A stretch of DNA of 64,000 nucleotides, from assembly GCA_024220505.1 (NCBI GenBank), contig JAKZZE010000008.1, positions 1,054,001-1,118,000 on the forward strand, written 5' to 3'. Position 1 is the stretch's first letter. Each line of letters opens with the position of its first letter. Shown here one piece after another: positions 9,276 through 20,207 of this stretch. Source of the stretch: Rhizopus arrhizus (taxonomy: Eukaryota > Mucoromycota > Mucoromycetes > Mucorales > Rhizopodaceae). The translations under genes were made by a program, and so were the position numbers. The notes beneath the pieces are model-generated. The model was given only the letters and a program-made list of their open reading frames with translations, had not been told where the DNA came from and searched no databases.

Positions 9276-12131
9276 TCAATTCGCTTCAGGAGTTTCATCT
9301 TGCTCGTCAGTCCCACTATTTCGTTCGTTTTCTACAACTGGAAGTCTTGACAACGCATCTGCTGGGTTAGCATTACCAGGTCTATATCTCAAAATATAGT
9401 CATACTCCATCAAACAGGCAGCCCATCTTGACAATTTTGGGGTAGACTTGACAGGTTGAAAGACATACCTCAAAGCAGAATGATCGGTGATCAAGACAAA
9501 TTTGCGACCCAACAAGAAATGACGATAGTGCTGAACACCCCATACAACTGCAAGCGCTTCTAAATGCGTGATCGCATAATTAGTTTCAGCACCACGTAAC
9601 GACCTTGAAGCGTACGATATAACTTGTTCATTCGCCAATGAATACAAATCCGTGACCTGTGAAAGCACTGCACCTAAACCAGACTTCGAAGCATCTACTG
9701 ACAACACTTGATACTTCCTTCTATCAGGGTACGAGAGCAAAGGAGGCGACGTCAACATTTCTTGAAACCTCCTAAAACTTGTTTCTTGCTTTTCACCCCA
9801 AACAAAAGCCACATTCTTCTTTACCAACTTCTGTAACGGAGCTGCCACACTTGCGAAATTGGGACAGAACGCACGGTAATAACTACACAGGCCAAGGTAA
9901 GACCTTACTTCTCCAACATTCTTGGGCATGTCAAACTTAACGATCTTGTTAACATTATGATCGCTAGGCTTTAGACCATCCGACGTAACTTCATGACCCA
10001 AATACGATACTGAAGACCGACCCCACGAACATTTCTTCTTCTTCAGTTTCAAACCAGCTTCTTTACACTTGATCAACACCTTTTCAACCAAGACACTATG
10101 CTCCGTCAAAGAATCACCACCAAAGATCAAAACATCATCAATGAACACCAAGCAGAACTTACCAATATACTCACCTAGGATGGAGTTCATCATGGCTTGG
10201 AAAGTAGAGGGTGCAGATGTCAATCCAAATGGCATGACCAGGAATTCATAAATTCCTTTCTTTGTTACGAAACCAGTCTTCTCTATCGAATCTTCAGCCA
10301 TAGGGACTTGCCAATAACCGAAAGCCATATCCATCGTAGTGAAAAACTTGGCACCACCCAACGAATCCAACAATTCTGAAATCAAAGGTAAGGGATACGC
10401 ATTTGATACAGTCATTTGATTAAGTTTTCGGTAATCTAGTACCATTCTACGACTGCCATCCTTTTTCTTGACGAAGAAACAGGGAGAAGAGTATGCGCCT
10501 GATTTGGACGGTCTGATTATTCCCAGTTCCAGCATACTGTTCAGTTCCTTCTCCAAGAATTCATTCTCTTCCCATGTTAGTCGAAACGGTACAGAACGCA
10601 CTGGGGTAGCGTCAGGCTTCAAGACGATCTTGTGTTCGAAGCCCTTCACCTTACCCAGGCCCGAATTCTCGACAAAACAATCCGCAAACCTTGATTCGAC
10701 CATTTCTTTCATTTCTTGGGGAACCAGTTGCTCATCATCATCTTCATTGTCAGACAGCTTGTCAAAGATGCCTTCTTCGTACGATTCCACCAGATCTCGC
10801 CCTTGTTGAATCCTAGTCTGATCAACGACATCCAAACTGTTTGAAGATCCAGGAGCACCATTACTGACAGCAGATATGCTGACAGCATACACTTCTGCGT
10901 CCTCTCCAACTTTCACATCTTTGTCCTCAAAAGGAAGACCAGACTCCACCATTGACTGTCTCTCAGGTCCTGATTCGACTTGTCTTTCCATGAAGTGGAC
11001 CTTCCTTTCCTTTTTCGCCAACATGCCTTGCTTGCTAGTACCTACTTGTCTAGCTTCAGTATAGCCCTTGTGGACTACTACACCACGACTTGTTGGTATA
11101 TGGATCTCGGCAACACCAATGCGAGGTTGGATACCATAAGCTTTGAACCAGGTCACACCGAGCAAACACAATTCTCTTTCACGGTACTGGTCGGTCCTTT
11201 CCAAGATACACATGTGTTCAGGCCTTAAACAACCAGAGATGACAACAGGCACATCAACAACCACTTTCGATGGTTTACCAGCAGTTCTACTATCAAAACC
11301 AGACAGCCACAACTCGTCGTTGCTTGGCACTAGCCCTAACTTACTAGCTAGACCACCACTGATCACACTGACACTTGCACCAGAATCGAAGACACATTCC
11401 ACGGTACGTCCATTTATAGACACCAAGCCCTTAAAAGGAGAACTACCTTTCATATTGTCGAGGCTGTATGGATATCTATAAACAGACGATACCTGGCTAT
11501 CCATATCTGAAACAGAGAAATCCACTGAAGATCCTTCAGACCACGAATCTTCATCACCACCAGTACCAACAGAACTCCAATCAGCATCGGTGGGTTGCAC
11601 CGTATCGACTACCATTGGCACGCTTGACGAACCATTTCGATGTGGACCAGTAGATCCCATAGCAGCCGTTCGTTTACCTTGGCGTAGGTAACGTACACCA
11701 TCTACCAGGTCCTTGCAAGCCGTACGATCCACTGCCAACAGATCAGCCACCGAAGCACCAGCATTGGTTCTGCTCAGTACATCCCAAACGTTGACCTTGT
11801 TGGTCTGTACTGCTAGTTTCCTGGGTTTGGCACGGGTTCTTTTCTTTGGTGCATCCACCACCGGCATAGGGATAACCCTAGATGGACGGTTTGGGAAACC
11901 CGCAGCCTCTCCCATCGACTGACCTGCAACTGGAATCGAATGACCATAGGCAGGAGCTGAACTGGTGGGAACAGCAACTGGTACACCATTCGTTCTTGGT
12001 CTTGAACTTGGATATGGATTTGCAGCAGGGACCTCGCTTCTTCTCTTTTCGGCAGCAAACATCTCCTGAGACTCCACATCAACTACATCCACCATCCGAA
12101 CTTGATTATTGTTACTAGAGGACTTATTCAT
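9276..12131 (-). CDS. G1 Pol: protease, reverse transcriptase, RNase H
   Basis: 951 aa from the first ATG. Residues about 1-225 are a low-complexity linker. The aspartic protease has DSGAS at 249-253. The RT spans about 500-690, with LDYRKLN, MDMAFGYWQV, MPFGLTSAPSTF and the catalytic FIDD at 663-666. RNase H spans about 805-900, beginning LSVDASKSGLGAV and including ITDHSALRY. The frame is -1 relative to gag and is open upstream of this ATG through a GGGAAAA heptamer at 12173-12179. Entry by -1 frameshifting is therefore at least as likely as the ATG, which lies 23 nt after the gag stop. Unlike typical Gypsy pol it ends after RNase H, without integrase. Confidence 0.93.
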   Translation of the reverse strand: MNKSSSNNNQVRMVDVVDVESQEMFAAEKRRSEVPAANPYPSSRPRTNGVPVAVPTSSAPAYGHSIPVAGQSMGEAAGFPNRPSRVIPMPVVDAPKKRTRAKPRKLAVQTNKVNVWDVLSRTNAGASVADLLAVDRTACKDLVDGVRYLRQGKRTAAMGSTGPHRNGSSSVPMVVDTVQPTDADWSSVGTGGDEDSWSEGSSVDFSVSDMDSQVSSVYRYPYSLDNMKGSSPFKGLVSINGRTVECVFDSGASVSVISGGLASKLGLVPSNDELWLSGFDSRTAGKPSKVVVDVPVVISGCLRPEHMCILERTDQYRERELCLLGVTWFKAYGIQPRIGVAEIHIPTSRGVVVHKGYTEARQVGTSKQGMLAKKERKVHFMERQVESGPERQSMVESGLPFEDKDVKVGEDAEVYAVSISAVSNGAPGSSNSLDVVDQTRIQQGRDLVESYEEGIFDKLSDNEDDDEQLVPQEMKEMVESRFADCFVENSGLGKVKGFEHKIVLKPDATPVRSVPFRLTWEENEFLEKELNSMLELGIIRPSKSGAYSSPCFFVKKKDGSRRMVLDYRKLNQMTVSNAYPLPLISELLDSLGGAKFFTTMDMAFGYWQVPMAEDSIEKTGFVTKKGIYEFLVMPFGLTSAPSTFQAMMNSILGEYIGKFCLVFIDDVLIFGGDSLTEHSVLVEKVLIKCKEAGLKLKKKKCSWGRSSVSYLGHEVTSDGLKPSDHNVNKIVKFDMPKNVGEVRSYLGLCSYYRAFCPNFASVAAPLQKLVKKNVAFVWGEKQETSFRRFQEMLTSPPLLSYPDRRKYQVLSVDASKSGLGAVLSQVTDLYSLANEQVISYASRSLRGAETNYAITHLEALAVVWGVQHYRHFLLGRKFVLITDHSALRYVFQPVKSTPKLSRWAACLMEYDYILRYRPGNANPADALSRLPVVENERNSGTDEQDETPEAN

Positions 12132-12154
12132 TTCTAGAGCGCCTGTTGCCTCCT

Positions 12155-13138
12155 TTACAGACGCTCCGAGTCTTTTCCCGAAAAGGAAACTTCACCCTTC
12201 TCTGGTTTCGACCCACCACCAAGAGGAACTGCGTTGCTTCCTGACACAGGAACACCTCCCAAATTACGAAGCTTGGGGCAGTCAACTTTACGGTGCCCTT
12301 CTTCTTTACAGTAGAAGCATCCTGATACAACACCAGTATTAAAAGGTCTAGGGTAAGGACCTCGTTGCCTTTCATTCTGAAGTTGAACAATGTTGATACG
12401 CATTTGCTCAAGCTCCTTCATTAGGGCTGTCATGGTGGACACAGAGACATTGTCCTCACCCACTCCTTGATTACCACCTGTAATCGGCAGAGACCTAAAT
12501 GAAGCACCATCCATGGATCCAGCACCATATTTGTTTAAAGATCTTTCGATCTTTTTAGCCTCAACAATGGCCATATCCAACGTTCTAGGGAGATCCCTCT
12601 TCTCGATCTCACAGGCGATAACAGGGTTGATAGCTCCCAAAAAGACACGAACATGGAAACTATCCACCCGATTATTCAACAACACCAACAGCTCCCTCAT
12701 TCTCAACGAGAGATCGTCGATACTCTCTCCAGCACGCTGCTTCAAACTGTAGAGTTCCTGCCACCAAACATCTTCTTGATCAGCAGCGTACTGCTTCTTG
12801 AAAGCAGCAGAAAACTCTGCCCATGTTTGGTATTGGAACCCTAAGACGTTCCACCACAGTTCTGCCTTGCCGGTAAGGTGATCACCAGCCACCAGCAGAA
12901 TTTCTTCGTCTGACAGGTCTGCAGACACACGGATCCTGTCCATCCTCTTCCACCAGGTCAGAGCAGCAGCAGACAAACCTTCCAAACGACCGCCATTACT
13001 TTCTACTTCACCTGAGAAGTTTCTTGGATCATTTAGAAAACGCAATATCTTCTTGCCACCATGCGTTTGCTGACTCGGATTGAAGGGACTTCTTGTAGTC
13101 TCCAAGAGACCATCATCATTAACAGAATTGTAAGCCAT
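12155..13138 (-). CDS. G1 Gag
   Basis: 327-aa structural protein that forms the virus-like particle. Residues about 50-200 match the retrotransposon gag fold by pattern (LTGKAELWW, WAEFSAAFKKQY, ESIDDLSLRMRELL). A CCHC zinc knuckle, CFYCKEEGHRKVDC, lies at residues 274-287 (C-x2-C-x4-H-x4-C). The start is the first ATG after a 380-bp leader. The C-terminal codons contain the frameshift heptamer, 16 nt before the stop. The G2 copy is about 95 percent identical by eye. Confidence 0.93.
   Translation of the reverse strand: MAYNSVNDDGLLETTRSPFNPSQQTHGGKKILRFLNDPRNFSGEVESNGGRLEGLSAAALTWWKRMDRIRVSADLSDEEILLVAGDHLTGKAELWWNVLGFQYQTWAEFSAAFKKQYAADQEDVWWQELYSLKQRAGESIDDLSLRMRELLVLLNNRVDSFHVRVFLGAINPVIACEIEKRDLPRTLDMAIVEAKKIERSLNKYGAGSMDGASFRSLPITGGNQGVGEDNVSVSTMTALMKELEQMRINIVQLQNERQRGPYPRPFNTGVVSGCFYCKEEGHRKVDCPKLRNLGGVPVSGSNAVPLGGGSKPEKGEVSFSGKDSERL
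12173..12179 (-). promoter_or_regulatory. G1 gag-pol -1 frameshift site (predicted)
   Basis: On the element strand the gag codons read TCG GGA AAA, giving the slippery form G GGA AAA. Slipping back one base enters the open pol frame, which reaches the pol ATG without a stop. The gag stop follows 16 nt later. Conserved at the same place in G2. I have not tested for a downstream pseudoknot. Confidence 0.6.
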
Positions 13139-13519
13139 ATTATCAAAAGGGTGATTATCGATTTTGTGTAATAGGTTACAAAAAAAAATTTTAAAATTAA
13201 AATTAAAAATTAAACAGAAAGATCACTGATGTCAAAAAAAAATTTTACAACAGGTACAAAAAAAAAAATATAAAAATAGAAGCAATGAAAAGTTTTCCTG
13301 GCCAATACAATAAAAAAAAGAGAAACAAGGGGCCCTTGGATTAACAAACGGTGAAGAAAGGTAATCACAAGTAAAGAAAGGAAAAAAAAATATTAACAAA
13401 AATACAATACTAGAGACACAGGGAAAAAAAAAAAATTACACAAATCTAATATTACACCTACACCTAGAGACTTGATCGAGTGATTATCTTGACACGAATC
13501 TGGTAGGCCGGACCAAAAA
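13139..13519 (-). other. G1 leader and primer binding site
   Basis: 380-bp 5' leader with long A/T runs. At 13498-13515, four bases from the LTR, the element strand reads TGGTCCGGCCTACCAGAT. It starts with TGG, the complement of a tRNA CCA end. Its complement continues into a CGAATCTGG stretch like a T-arm, so it is a convincing tRNA primer binding site with a predicted acceptor stem CCGGCCT. The primer tRNA itself was not identified. Confidence 0.75.
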
Positions 13520-14224
13520 TGACAGTTGCTAATATGTATGTTATGTCTAGTTTCGCTATACGGTGAAGTGATAACAGAAACCAATTAATAGAAGACTGTA
13601 AAGACTATTAATGTACAATAACAACAAAGTTAACAATATAAACTAGTTCTTGACTTCAATTGCTTGAACGTGCAAAAAGAATTTACTCGGCACCCAAAAT
13701 TAATTTTAGCGGGAAGAAAGCCTATCGTTTATTACTTTACAACAATAGATACTTTGGAATAACATATTAATATAAAGGTAATTGGGGAAAATATACAATT
13801 GTAAAGAGGATTATGGTGATTTTTGATAAATAAAGTATATGATGTATCAATTGAGTATTCGTCTTCATGTTGATTTTAATGGTGTTCTTTTCTGTTTAGT
13901 GTGCTGGCACATTGGGTGAATAATGCGTCCAGAGATCGTCTTCTTGATGTATCCTGTGAGGGTAGAAAATAATAGGTAAGAAAAATAATGTCGGCCAATT
14001 GTGACGTGTATCTTTTCAATTCCCGATGCGGTGAAGCTGATTATTTTCCTTTCCCCTTATTTTCTTTTACATTTTCTTCAATAACGTCTGTTAGAGTTAT
14101 CCAACCACACCGAAAAGCATACCATTCGAATCGCCATGAAAAGGAGTATCTTTTGAATACAAAATAAGCTTTAAAAATCAAAAAGGAATCAAAGGCGATC
14201 ATCAACCAAAATCCGACTTTGTCA
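13520..14224 (-). repeat. G1 5' LTR
   Basis: 705-bp partner of the LTR at 6872, with the same TG...CA ends and shared diagnostic variants. Its last base and the next three (AAAC) form the target duplication of G2, so G2 landed at the very edge of this LTR. Confidence 0.92.
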
Positions 14225-14227
14225 AAC

Positions 14228-14933
14228 TGACAGTTGCTAATATGTATGTTATGTCTAGTTTCGCTATACGGTGAAGTGATAACAGAAACCAATTAATAGA
14301 AGACTGTAAAGACTATTAATGTACAATAACAACAAAGTTAACAATATAAACTAGTTCTTGACTTCAATTGCTTGAACGTGCAAAAAGAATTTACTCGGCA
14401 CCCAAAATTAATTTTAGCGGGAAGAAAGCCTTTTGTTTATTACTTTACAACAATAGATACTTTGGAATAACATATTAATATAAAGGTAATTGGGGAAAAT
14501 ATACAATTGTAAAGAGGATTATGGTGATTTTTGATAAATAAAGTATATGATGTATCAATTGAGTATTCGTCTTCATGTTGATTTTAATGGTGTTCTTTTC
14601 TGTTTAGTGTGCTGGCACATTGGGTGAATAATGCGTCCAGAGATCGTCTTCTTGATGTATCCTATGAGGGATAGAAAATAATAGGTAAGAAAAATAATGT
14701 CGGCCAATTGTGACGTGTGTCTTTTCAATTCCCGATGCGGTGAAGCTGATTATTTTCCTTTCCCCTTATTTTCTTTTACATTTTCTTCAATAACGTCTGT
14801 TAGAGTTATCCAACCACACCGAAAAGCATACCATTCGAATCGCCATGAAAAGGAGTATCTTTTGAATACAAAATAAGCTTTAAAAATCAAAAAGGAATCA
14901 AAGGCGATCATCGACCAAAATCCGACTTCGTCA
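14228..14933 (-). repeat. G2 3' LTR
   Basis: LTR of the G family carrying the G2-specific variants CTATGAGGGATAG and CTTCGTCA, shared with the LTR at 20208 and different from the G1 pair. The conserved purine tract follows at 14934. Confidence 0.92.
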
Positions 14934-14976
14934 TGTACCTCCCCCCTAGCCTTTGCTTATCTTCTTTGATTTTCTT

Positions 14977-16306
14977 CTAACTGGGCACAGTGCTAAACCT
15001 TGCCACCCAAGACTTGAACTGCTGTTGAGCTCTTGTCACCGTGACATCAGGAACCATCAACTTTGCATTATGAAATGCAGTCAACTTATCGCCATTCACG
15101 GCACCGTCGAGCTTCCGACTATTTGAGCCCACTAAATGGTACGTACCATTTTTGTTGACTTTCAACACACGGAAAGGACCAATCCACTTGTCAGCAAACT
15201 TGCTTGCAGGCAACATGTCCTTCATCAACACTTCTTCTCCTACTTCAAACTGCTTACGAAAACCAAACTGTTCTATCGTACACAGCTTTTTCCTTTTTCT
15301 TCTTTTCATCAGACTTCATGCGCGCATGCTCCCTGGCTTCCTTCAATTTCTCTTGAATCATAATCGCCCTTTCCTTGATGGTTTCCTCCCAATCGTCTTC
15401 CACGAAATCTTCTCTGGGAGCCATCCATATCACTGGCGTCATAAATTCATATCCATACAAGAGAAAAGCAGGAGTAAAGCCAGTAGCCGAATTCTTCATC
15501 GTTCTAATTGCTAAAAGAGCGGACGCAATGTAATTATCCCATTGATGGATCTTGTCTTCATCACGCGCTAATTTAGCAATCGTTCTACACAGCGTCTGAT
15601 TCAATCTTTCACAAGCACCATTACAGTTTGGTCTCCAGCTAGTGGTAGTAATGTGCTTGCAACCAATCTTCGCCAAAAACTCATGGACCAGCGTTGCCAC
15701 AAAATTACTTCCCCGATCAGTCAACAGGTAATTTGGGACACCGTACTGAGCTACAATTTCATCATACAAAAATTTTTGAGTAGTGACCGCATTTATCTCA
15801 GGAACAGCCAAAGCCATGGGCCATCTTGTCAAGTAATCAGTGGCTACTAGGATGTACTTGTTACCCCTAGCAGTTTGAGTAAGAGGACCCACCGCATCAC
15901 AACCAACCATGAAGAAGGGGTGTCGGGGCGTCTTGACAATGTAACCTGGATTGTGCCGCGAACGATCTACTCTTGCACGAAATTGGCATGTATCACAAGT
16001 TTTGACCACCTCAGCCACAATTTCTCTTGCTTCTGTGCACACATACCCTAACAACAATTTCTTGACAGTGTTGACAACACCCAAATGACCTTCACCATGT
16101 ACCATTCGAATTACTTCCACTGCATTCCCTTCATGAACCACTTCTCTTCCCGTACCCATCTCAAGTAAGCGATCACCATCGACAAAGTACTTTTTGGCTT
16201 GATATTTAATTCTTCTTTTTTCATTAGCATCAGTACAACCAGAAGGATAAGTGCCATCAACTAGGTGACGATAGATAGCCACAAACCATGCAAAAGACAT
16301 AGGCAT
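14977..16306 (-). pseudogene. G2 integrase, frameshifted
   Basis: Near copy of the G1 integrase, read as two overlapping ORFs. The 5' part (15254-16306, 350 aa) retains the HHCC site and all three catalytic residues (GCDAVG, TDRGSNF, NGACERLN). It leaves frame near residue 345, where an extra A sits in an A run at about 15264-15266 relative to G1. The remaining GPY/F part (14977-15309) continues in another frame. The defect removes the C-terminal domain only. A sequencing error in the A run cannot be excluded. Confidence 0.88.
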
Positions 16307-16612
16307 CTTGAAGTAAATACCAACCGTAGAATTATAAAAAGAAAGGGAAGTCTTGTATATTTATATGATTATCCCAAGGATGAGCTAAGGACTAATCACT
16401 ACCACTATAGTTGATCTGGACAAAAACTTTTATTCAAAGAAACCTTGATCAATTAAAGATAAACAAGAGTGAAGGGTTGTAACAAAATAAAAAGGGGAAG
16501 AATGAAGTAAAAAATAATAAAGGTAAAATTAGGCAAGCCCAAAAAAAGTGATAAGAGTGCGAAAGAACCTCCGTTCCTTTTTTAATAAGTGACAGAGGCT
16601 CAATGAGCGTGT
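16307..16612 (-). other. G2 spacer with deletion junction
   Basis: Left part equals the G1 pol-integrase spacer. Around 16575-16612 the sequence jumps from the spacer into the RT thumb. About 730 bp present in G1 (9198 to about 9940: end of RT, RNase H, pol stop) are replaced by about 40 bp of unrelated filler including AATAAGTGACAGAGGCTC. No gene is present here. Confidence 0.75.
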
Positions 16613-18812
16613 CAAACTTAACGATCTTATTAACATTGTGATCACTAGGCTTTAAACCATCCGATGTAACTTCATGACCCAAATACGATACTGAAGACCG
16701 ACCCCACGAACATTTCTTCTTCTTCAGTTTCAAACCAGCTTCTTTACACTTGATCAACACCTTTTCAACCAAGACACTATGCTCCGTCAAAGAATCACCA
16801 CCAAAGATCAACACATCATCAATGAACACCAAGCAGAACTTACCAATATACTCACCTAGGATGGAGTTCATCATGGCTTGGAAAGTAGAGGGTGCAGATG
16901 TCAATCCAAATGGCATGACCAGGAATTCATAAATTCCTTTCTTTGTTACGAAACCAGTCTTCTCTATCGAATCTTCAGCCATAGGGACTTGCCAATAACC
17001 GAAAGCCATATCCATCGTAGTGAAAAACTTGGCACCACCCAACGAATCCAACAATTCTGAAATCAAAGGTAAGGGATACGCATTTGATACAGTCATTTGA
17101 TTAAGTTTTCGGTAATCTAATACCATTCTACGACTGCCATCCTTTTTCTTGACGAAGAAACAGGGAGAAGAGTATGCGCCTGATTTAGACGGTCTGATTA
17201 TTCCCAGTTCCAGCATACTGTTCAGTTCCTTCTCCAAGAATTCATTCTCTTCCCATGTTAGTCGAAACGGTACAGAACGCACTGGGGTAGCGTCAGGCTT
17301 CAAGACGATCTTGTGTTCGAAGCCCTTCACCTTACCCAGGCCCGAATTCTCGACAAAACAATCCGCAAACCTTGATTCGACCATTTCTTTCATTTCTTGG
17401 GGAACCAGTTGCTCATCATCATCTTCATTGTCAGACAGCTTGTCAAAGATGCCTTCTTCGTACGATTCCACCAGATCTCGCCCTTGTTGAATCCTAGTCT
17501 GATCAACGACATCCAAACTGTTTGAAGATCCAGGAGCACCATTACTGACAGCAGATATGCTGACAGCATACACTTCTGCGTCCTCTCCAACTTTCACATC
17601 TTTGTCCTCAAAAGGAAGACCAGACTCCACCATTGACTGTCTCTCAGGTCCTGATTCGACTTGTCTTTCCATGAAGTGGACCTTCCTTTCCTTTTTCGCC
17701 AACATGCCTTGCTTGCTAGTACCTACTTGTCTAGCTTCAGTATAGCCCTTGTGGACTACTACACCACGACTTGTTGGTATATGGATCTCGGCAACACCAA
17801 TGCGAGGTTGGATACCATAAGCTTTGAACCAGGTCACACCGAGCAAACACAATTCTCTTTCACGGTACTGGTCGGTCCTTTCCAAGATACACATGTGTTC
17901 AGGCCTTAAACAACCAGAGATGACAACAGGCACATCAACAACCACTTTCGATGGTTTACCAGCAGTTCTACTATCAAAACCAGACAGCCACAACTCGTCG
18001 TTGCTTGGCACTAGCCCTAACTTACTAGCTAGACCACCACTGATCACACTGACACTTGCACCAGAATCGAAGACACATTCCACGGTACGTCCATTTATAG
18101 ACACCAAGCCCTTAAAAGGAGAACTACCTTTCATATTGTCGAGGCTGTATGGATATCTATAAACAGACGATACCTGGCTATCCATATCTGAAACAGAGAA
18201 ATCCACTGAAGATCCTTCAGACCCCGAATCTTCATCACCACCAGTACCAACAGAACTCCAATCAGCATCGGTGGGTTGCACCGTATCGACTACCATTGGC
18301 ACGCTTGACGAACCATTTCGATGTGGACCAGTAGATCCCATAGCAGCCGTTCGTTTACCTTGGCGTAGGTAACGTACACCATCTACCAGGTCCTTGCAAG
18401 CCGTACGATCCACTGCCAACAGATCAGCCACCGAAGCACCAGCATTGGTTCTGCTCAGTACATCCCAAACGTTGACCTTGTTGGTCTGTACTGCTAGTTT
18501 CCTGGGTTTGGCACGGGTTCTTTTCTTTGGTGCATCCACCACCGGCATAGGGATAACCCTAGATGGACGGTTTGGGAAACCCGCAGCCTCTCCCATCGAC
18601 TGACCTGCAACTGGAATCGAATGACCATAGGCAGGAGCTGAACTGGTGGGAACAGCAACTGGTACACCATTCGTTCTTGGTCTTGAACTTGGATATGGAT
18701 TTGCAGCAGGGACCTCGCTTCTTCTCTTTTCGGCAGCAAATATCTCCTGAGACTCCACATCAACTACATCCACCATCCGAACTTGATTATTGTTACTAGA
18801 GGACTTATTCAT
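16613..18812 (-). pseudogene. G2 Pol, truncated: protease and most of RT
   Basis: Matches G1 pol from its ATG through the protease (DSGAS) and RT catalytic FIDD, up to the VNKIVKFD motif. The reading frame then enters foreign sequence and ends in an unrelated tail at 16449. RNase H and the RT connection are missing, so no complete enzyme is made. The frameshift region upstream is conserved. Confidence 0.88.
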
Positions 18813-18835
18813 TTCTAGAGCGCCTGTTGCCTCCT

Positions 18836-19819
18836 TTACAGACGCTCCGAGTCTTTTCCCGAAAAGGAAACTTCACCCTTCTCTGGTTTCGACCCACCAC
18901 CAAGAGGAACCGCATTACTTCCCGATACAGGAACACCTCCCATATTTCGAAGCTTGGGGCAGTCAACCTTACGGTGCCCTTCCTCCTTGCAGTAAAAACA
19001 TCCTGATACAACACCAGTGTTAAAAGGTCTAGGATAAGGACCTCGTTGCCTTTCATTCTGGAGTTGAACAATGTTAATACGCATTTGCTCAAGCTCCTTC
19101 ATTAGGGCTGTCATGGTGGACACAGAGACATTGTCCTCACCCACTCCTTGATTACCACCTGTAATCGGCAGAGACCTGAATGAAACACCATCCATGGATC
19201 CAGCACCATACTTGTTTAAAGATCTTTCGATCTTTTTAGCCTCTACGATGGCCATGTCTAACGTTCTAGGGAGATCCCTTTTCTCGATCTCACAGGCGAT
19301 AACAGGGTTGATTGCCCCCAAGAAGACACGAACATGGAAGCTATCCACTCTATTATTTAGCAACACCAACAATTCCCTCATTCTCAAGGAAAGATCATCA
19401 ATACTTTCCCCAGCACGCTGCTTCAAACTGTAAAGTTCTTGCCACCAAACGTCTTCTTGGTCAGCAGCATACTGTTTCTTAAAAGCAACAGAGAACTCTG
19501 CCCATGTTTCGTATTGGAACCCCAAAACGTTCCACCATAATTCCGCCTTGCCGGTAAGGTGATCACCAGCCACCAGCAGAATTTCTTCGTCTGACAGGTC
19601 CGCAGACACACGGATCCTGTCCATCCTTTTCCACCATGTCAGAGCAGCAGCAGACAAACCTTCTGAACGACCACCATTATTCTCTATTTCTCCTGAGAAA
19701 TTCCTGGGATCATTAAGGAAACGCAATACCTTCTTGCCACCGTGCGTTTGTTGACTAGGGTTAAAAGGACTTCTTATAGTCTCCAAAAGACCATCATCAT
19801 TAGTAGAATTGTAAGCCAT
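18836..19819 (-). CDS. G2 Gag
   Basis: 327-aa Gag, same length as in G1 with scattered substitutions, mostly silent or conservative. The CCHC knuckle CFYCKEEGHRKVDC is intact, as is the GGGAAAA heptamer at 18854-18860 before the stop. Because Gag is intact while Pol is broken, this copy could still supply or use particles in trans. That is inference. Confidence 0.92.
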   Translation of the reverse strand: MAYNSTNDDGLLETIRSPFNPSQQTHGGKKVLRFLNDPRNFSGEIENNGGRSEGLSAAALTWWKRMDRIRVSADLSDEEILLVAGDHLTGKAELWWNVLGFQYETWAEFSVAFKKQYAADQEDVWWQELYSLKQRAGESIDDLSLRMRELLVLLNNRVDSFHVRVFLGAINPVIACEIEKRDLPRTLDMAIVEAKKIERSLNKYGAGSMDGVSFRSLPITGGNQGVGEDNVSVSTMTALMKELEQMRINIVQLQNERQRGPYPRPFNTGVVSGCFYCKEEGHRKVDCPKLRNMGGVPVSGSNAVPLGGGSKPEKGEVSFSGKDSERL

Positions 19820-20207
19820 ATTATCAAAAGGGTGATTATCGATTTTGTGTAATAGGTTACAAAAAAAAAATTAAAATTAAAATTAAAACAGAAAGATCAC
19901 TGCTGTCAAAAAAAAATTTTACAACAGGTACAAAAAAAAAAAAAAAAATAAAAATATAAAAATAGAAGCAATGAAAAGTTTTCCTGGCCAATACAATAAA
20001 AAAAAGAGAAACAAGGGGCCCTTGGATTAACAAACGGTGAAGAAAGGTAATCACAAGTAAAGAAAGGAAAAAAAAAAAAATTAACAAAAATACAATACTA
20101 GAGACACAGGAAAAAAAAAAAAATTACACAAATCTAATATTACACCTACACCTAGAGACTTGATCGAGTGATTATCTTGACACGAATCTGGTAGGCCGGA
20201 CCAAAAA
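19820..20207 (-). other. G2 leader and primer binding site
   Basis: Leader like that of G1, with several A/T homopolymers of different length. The tRNA primer site TGGTCCGGCCTACCAGAT is conserved four bases from the 5' LTR (about 20186-20203). Confidence 0.7.

Larger units (their letters stand above)
6872..14224 (-). mobile_element. G1: Ty3/Gypsy retrotransposon, structurally complete
   Basis: LTR retrotransposon of about 7.35 kb on the minus strand, with LTRs at 6872-7575 and 13520-14224. Order 5' to 3' is gag, protease-RT-RNase H, spacer, integrase, the Ty3/Gypsy order. The two LTRs share diagnostic variants (for example CTGTGAGGGTAG) that differ from those of G2, so this is an independent insertion. 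Flanks read TACGA on the left and AACGA on the right once G2 is removed, an imperfect duplication. The insertion point lies about 11 bp upstream of the tRNA gene. All ORFs are open. Confidence 0.9.

Noticed and set aside
14225..14227. G1 and G2 as one tandem duplication of a single element
   Set aside because: LTR variants pair 6872 with 13520 and 14228 with 20208, and G2 has its own AAAC duplication, so two insertions fit better.
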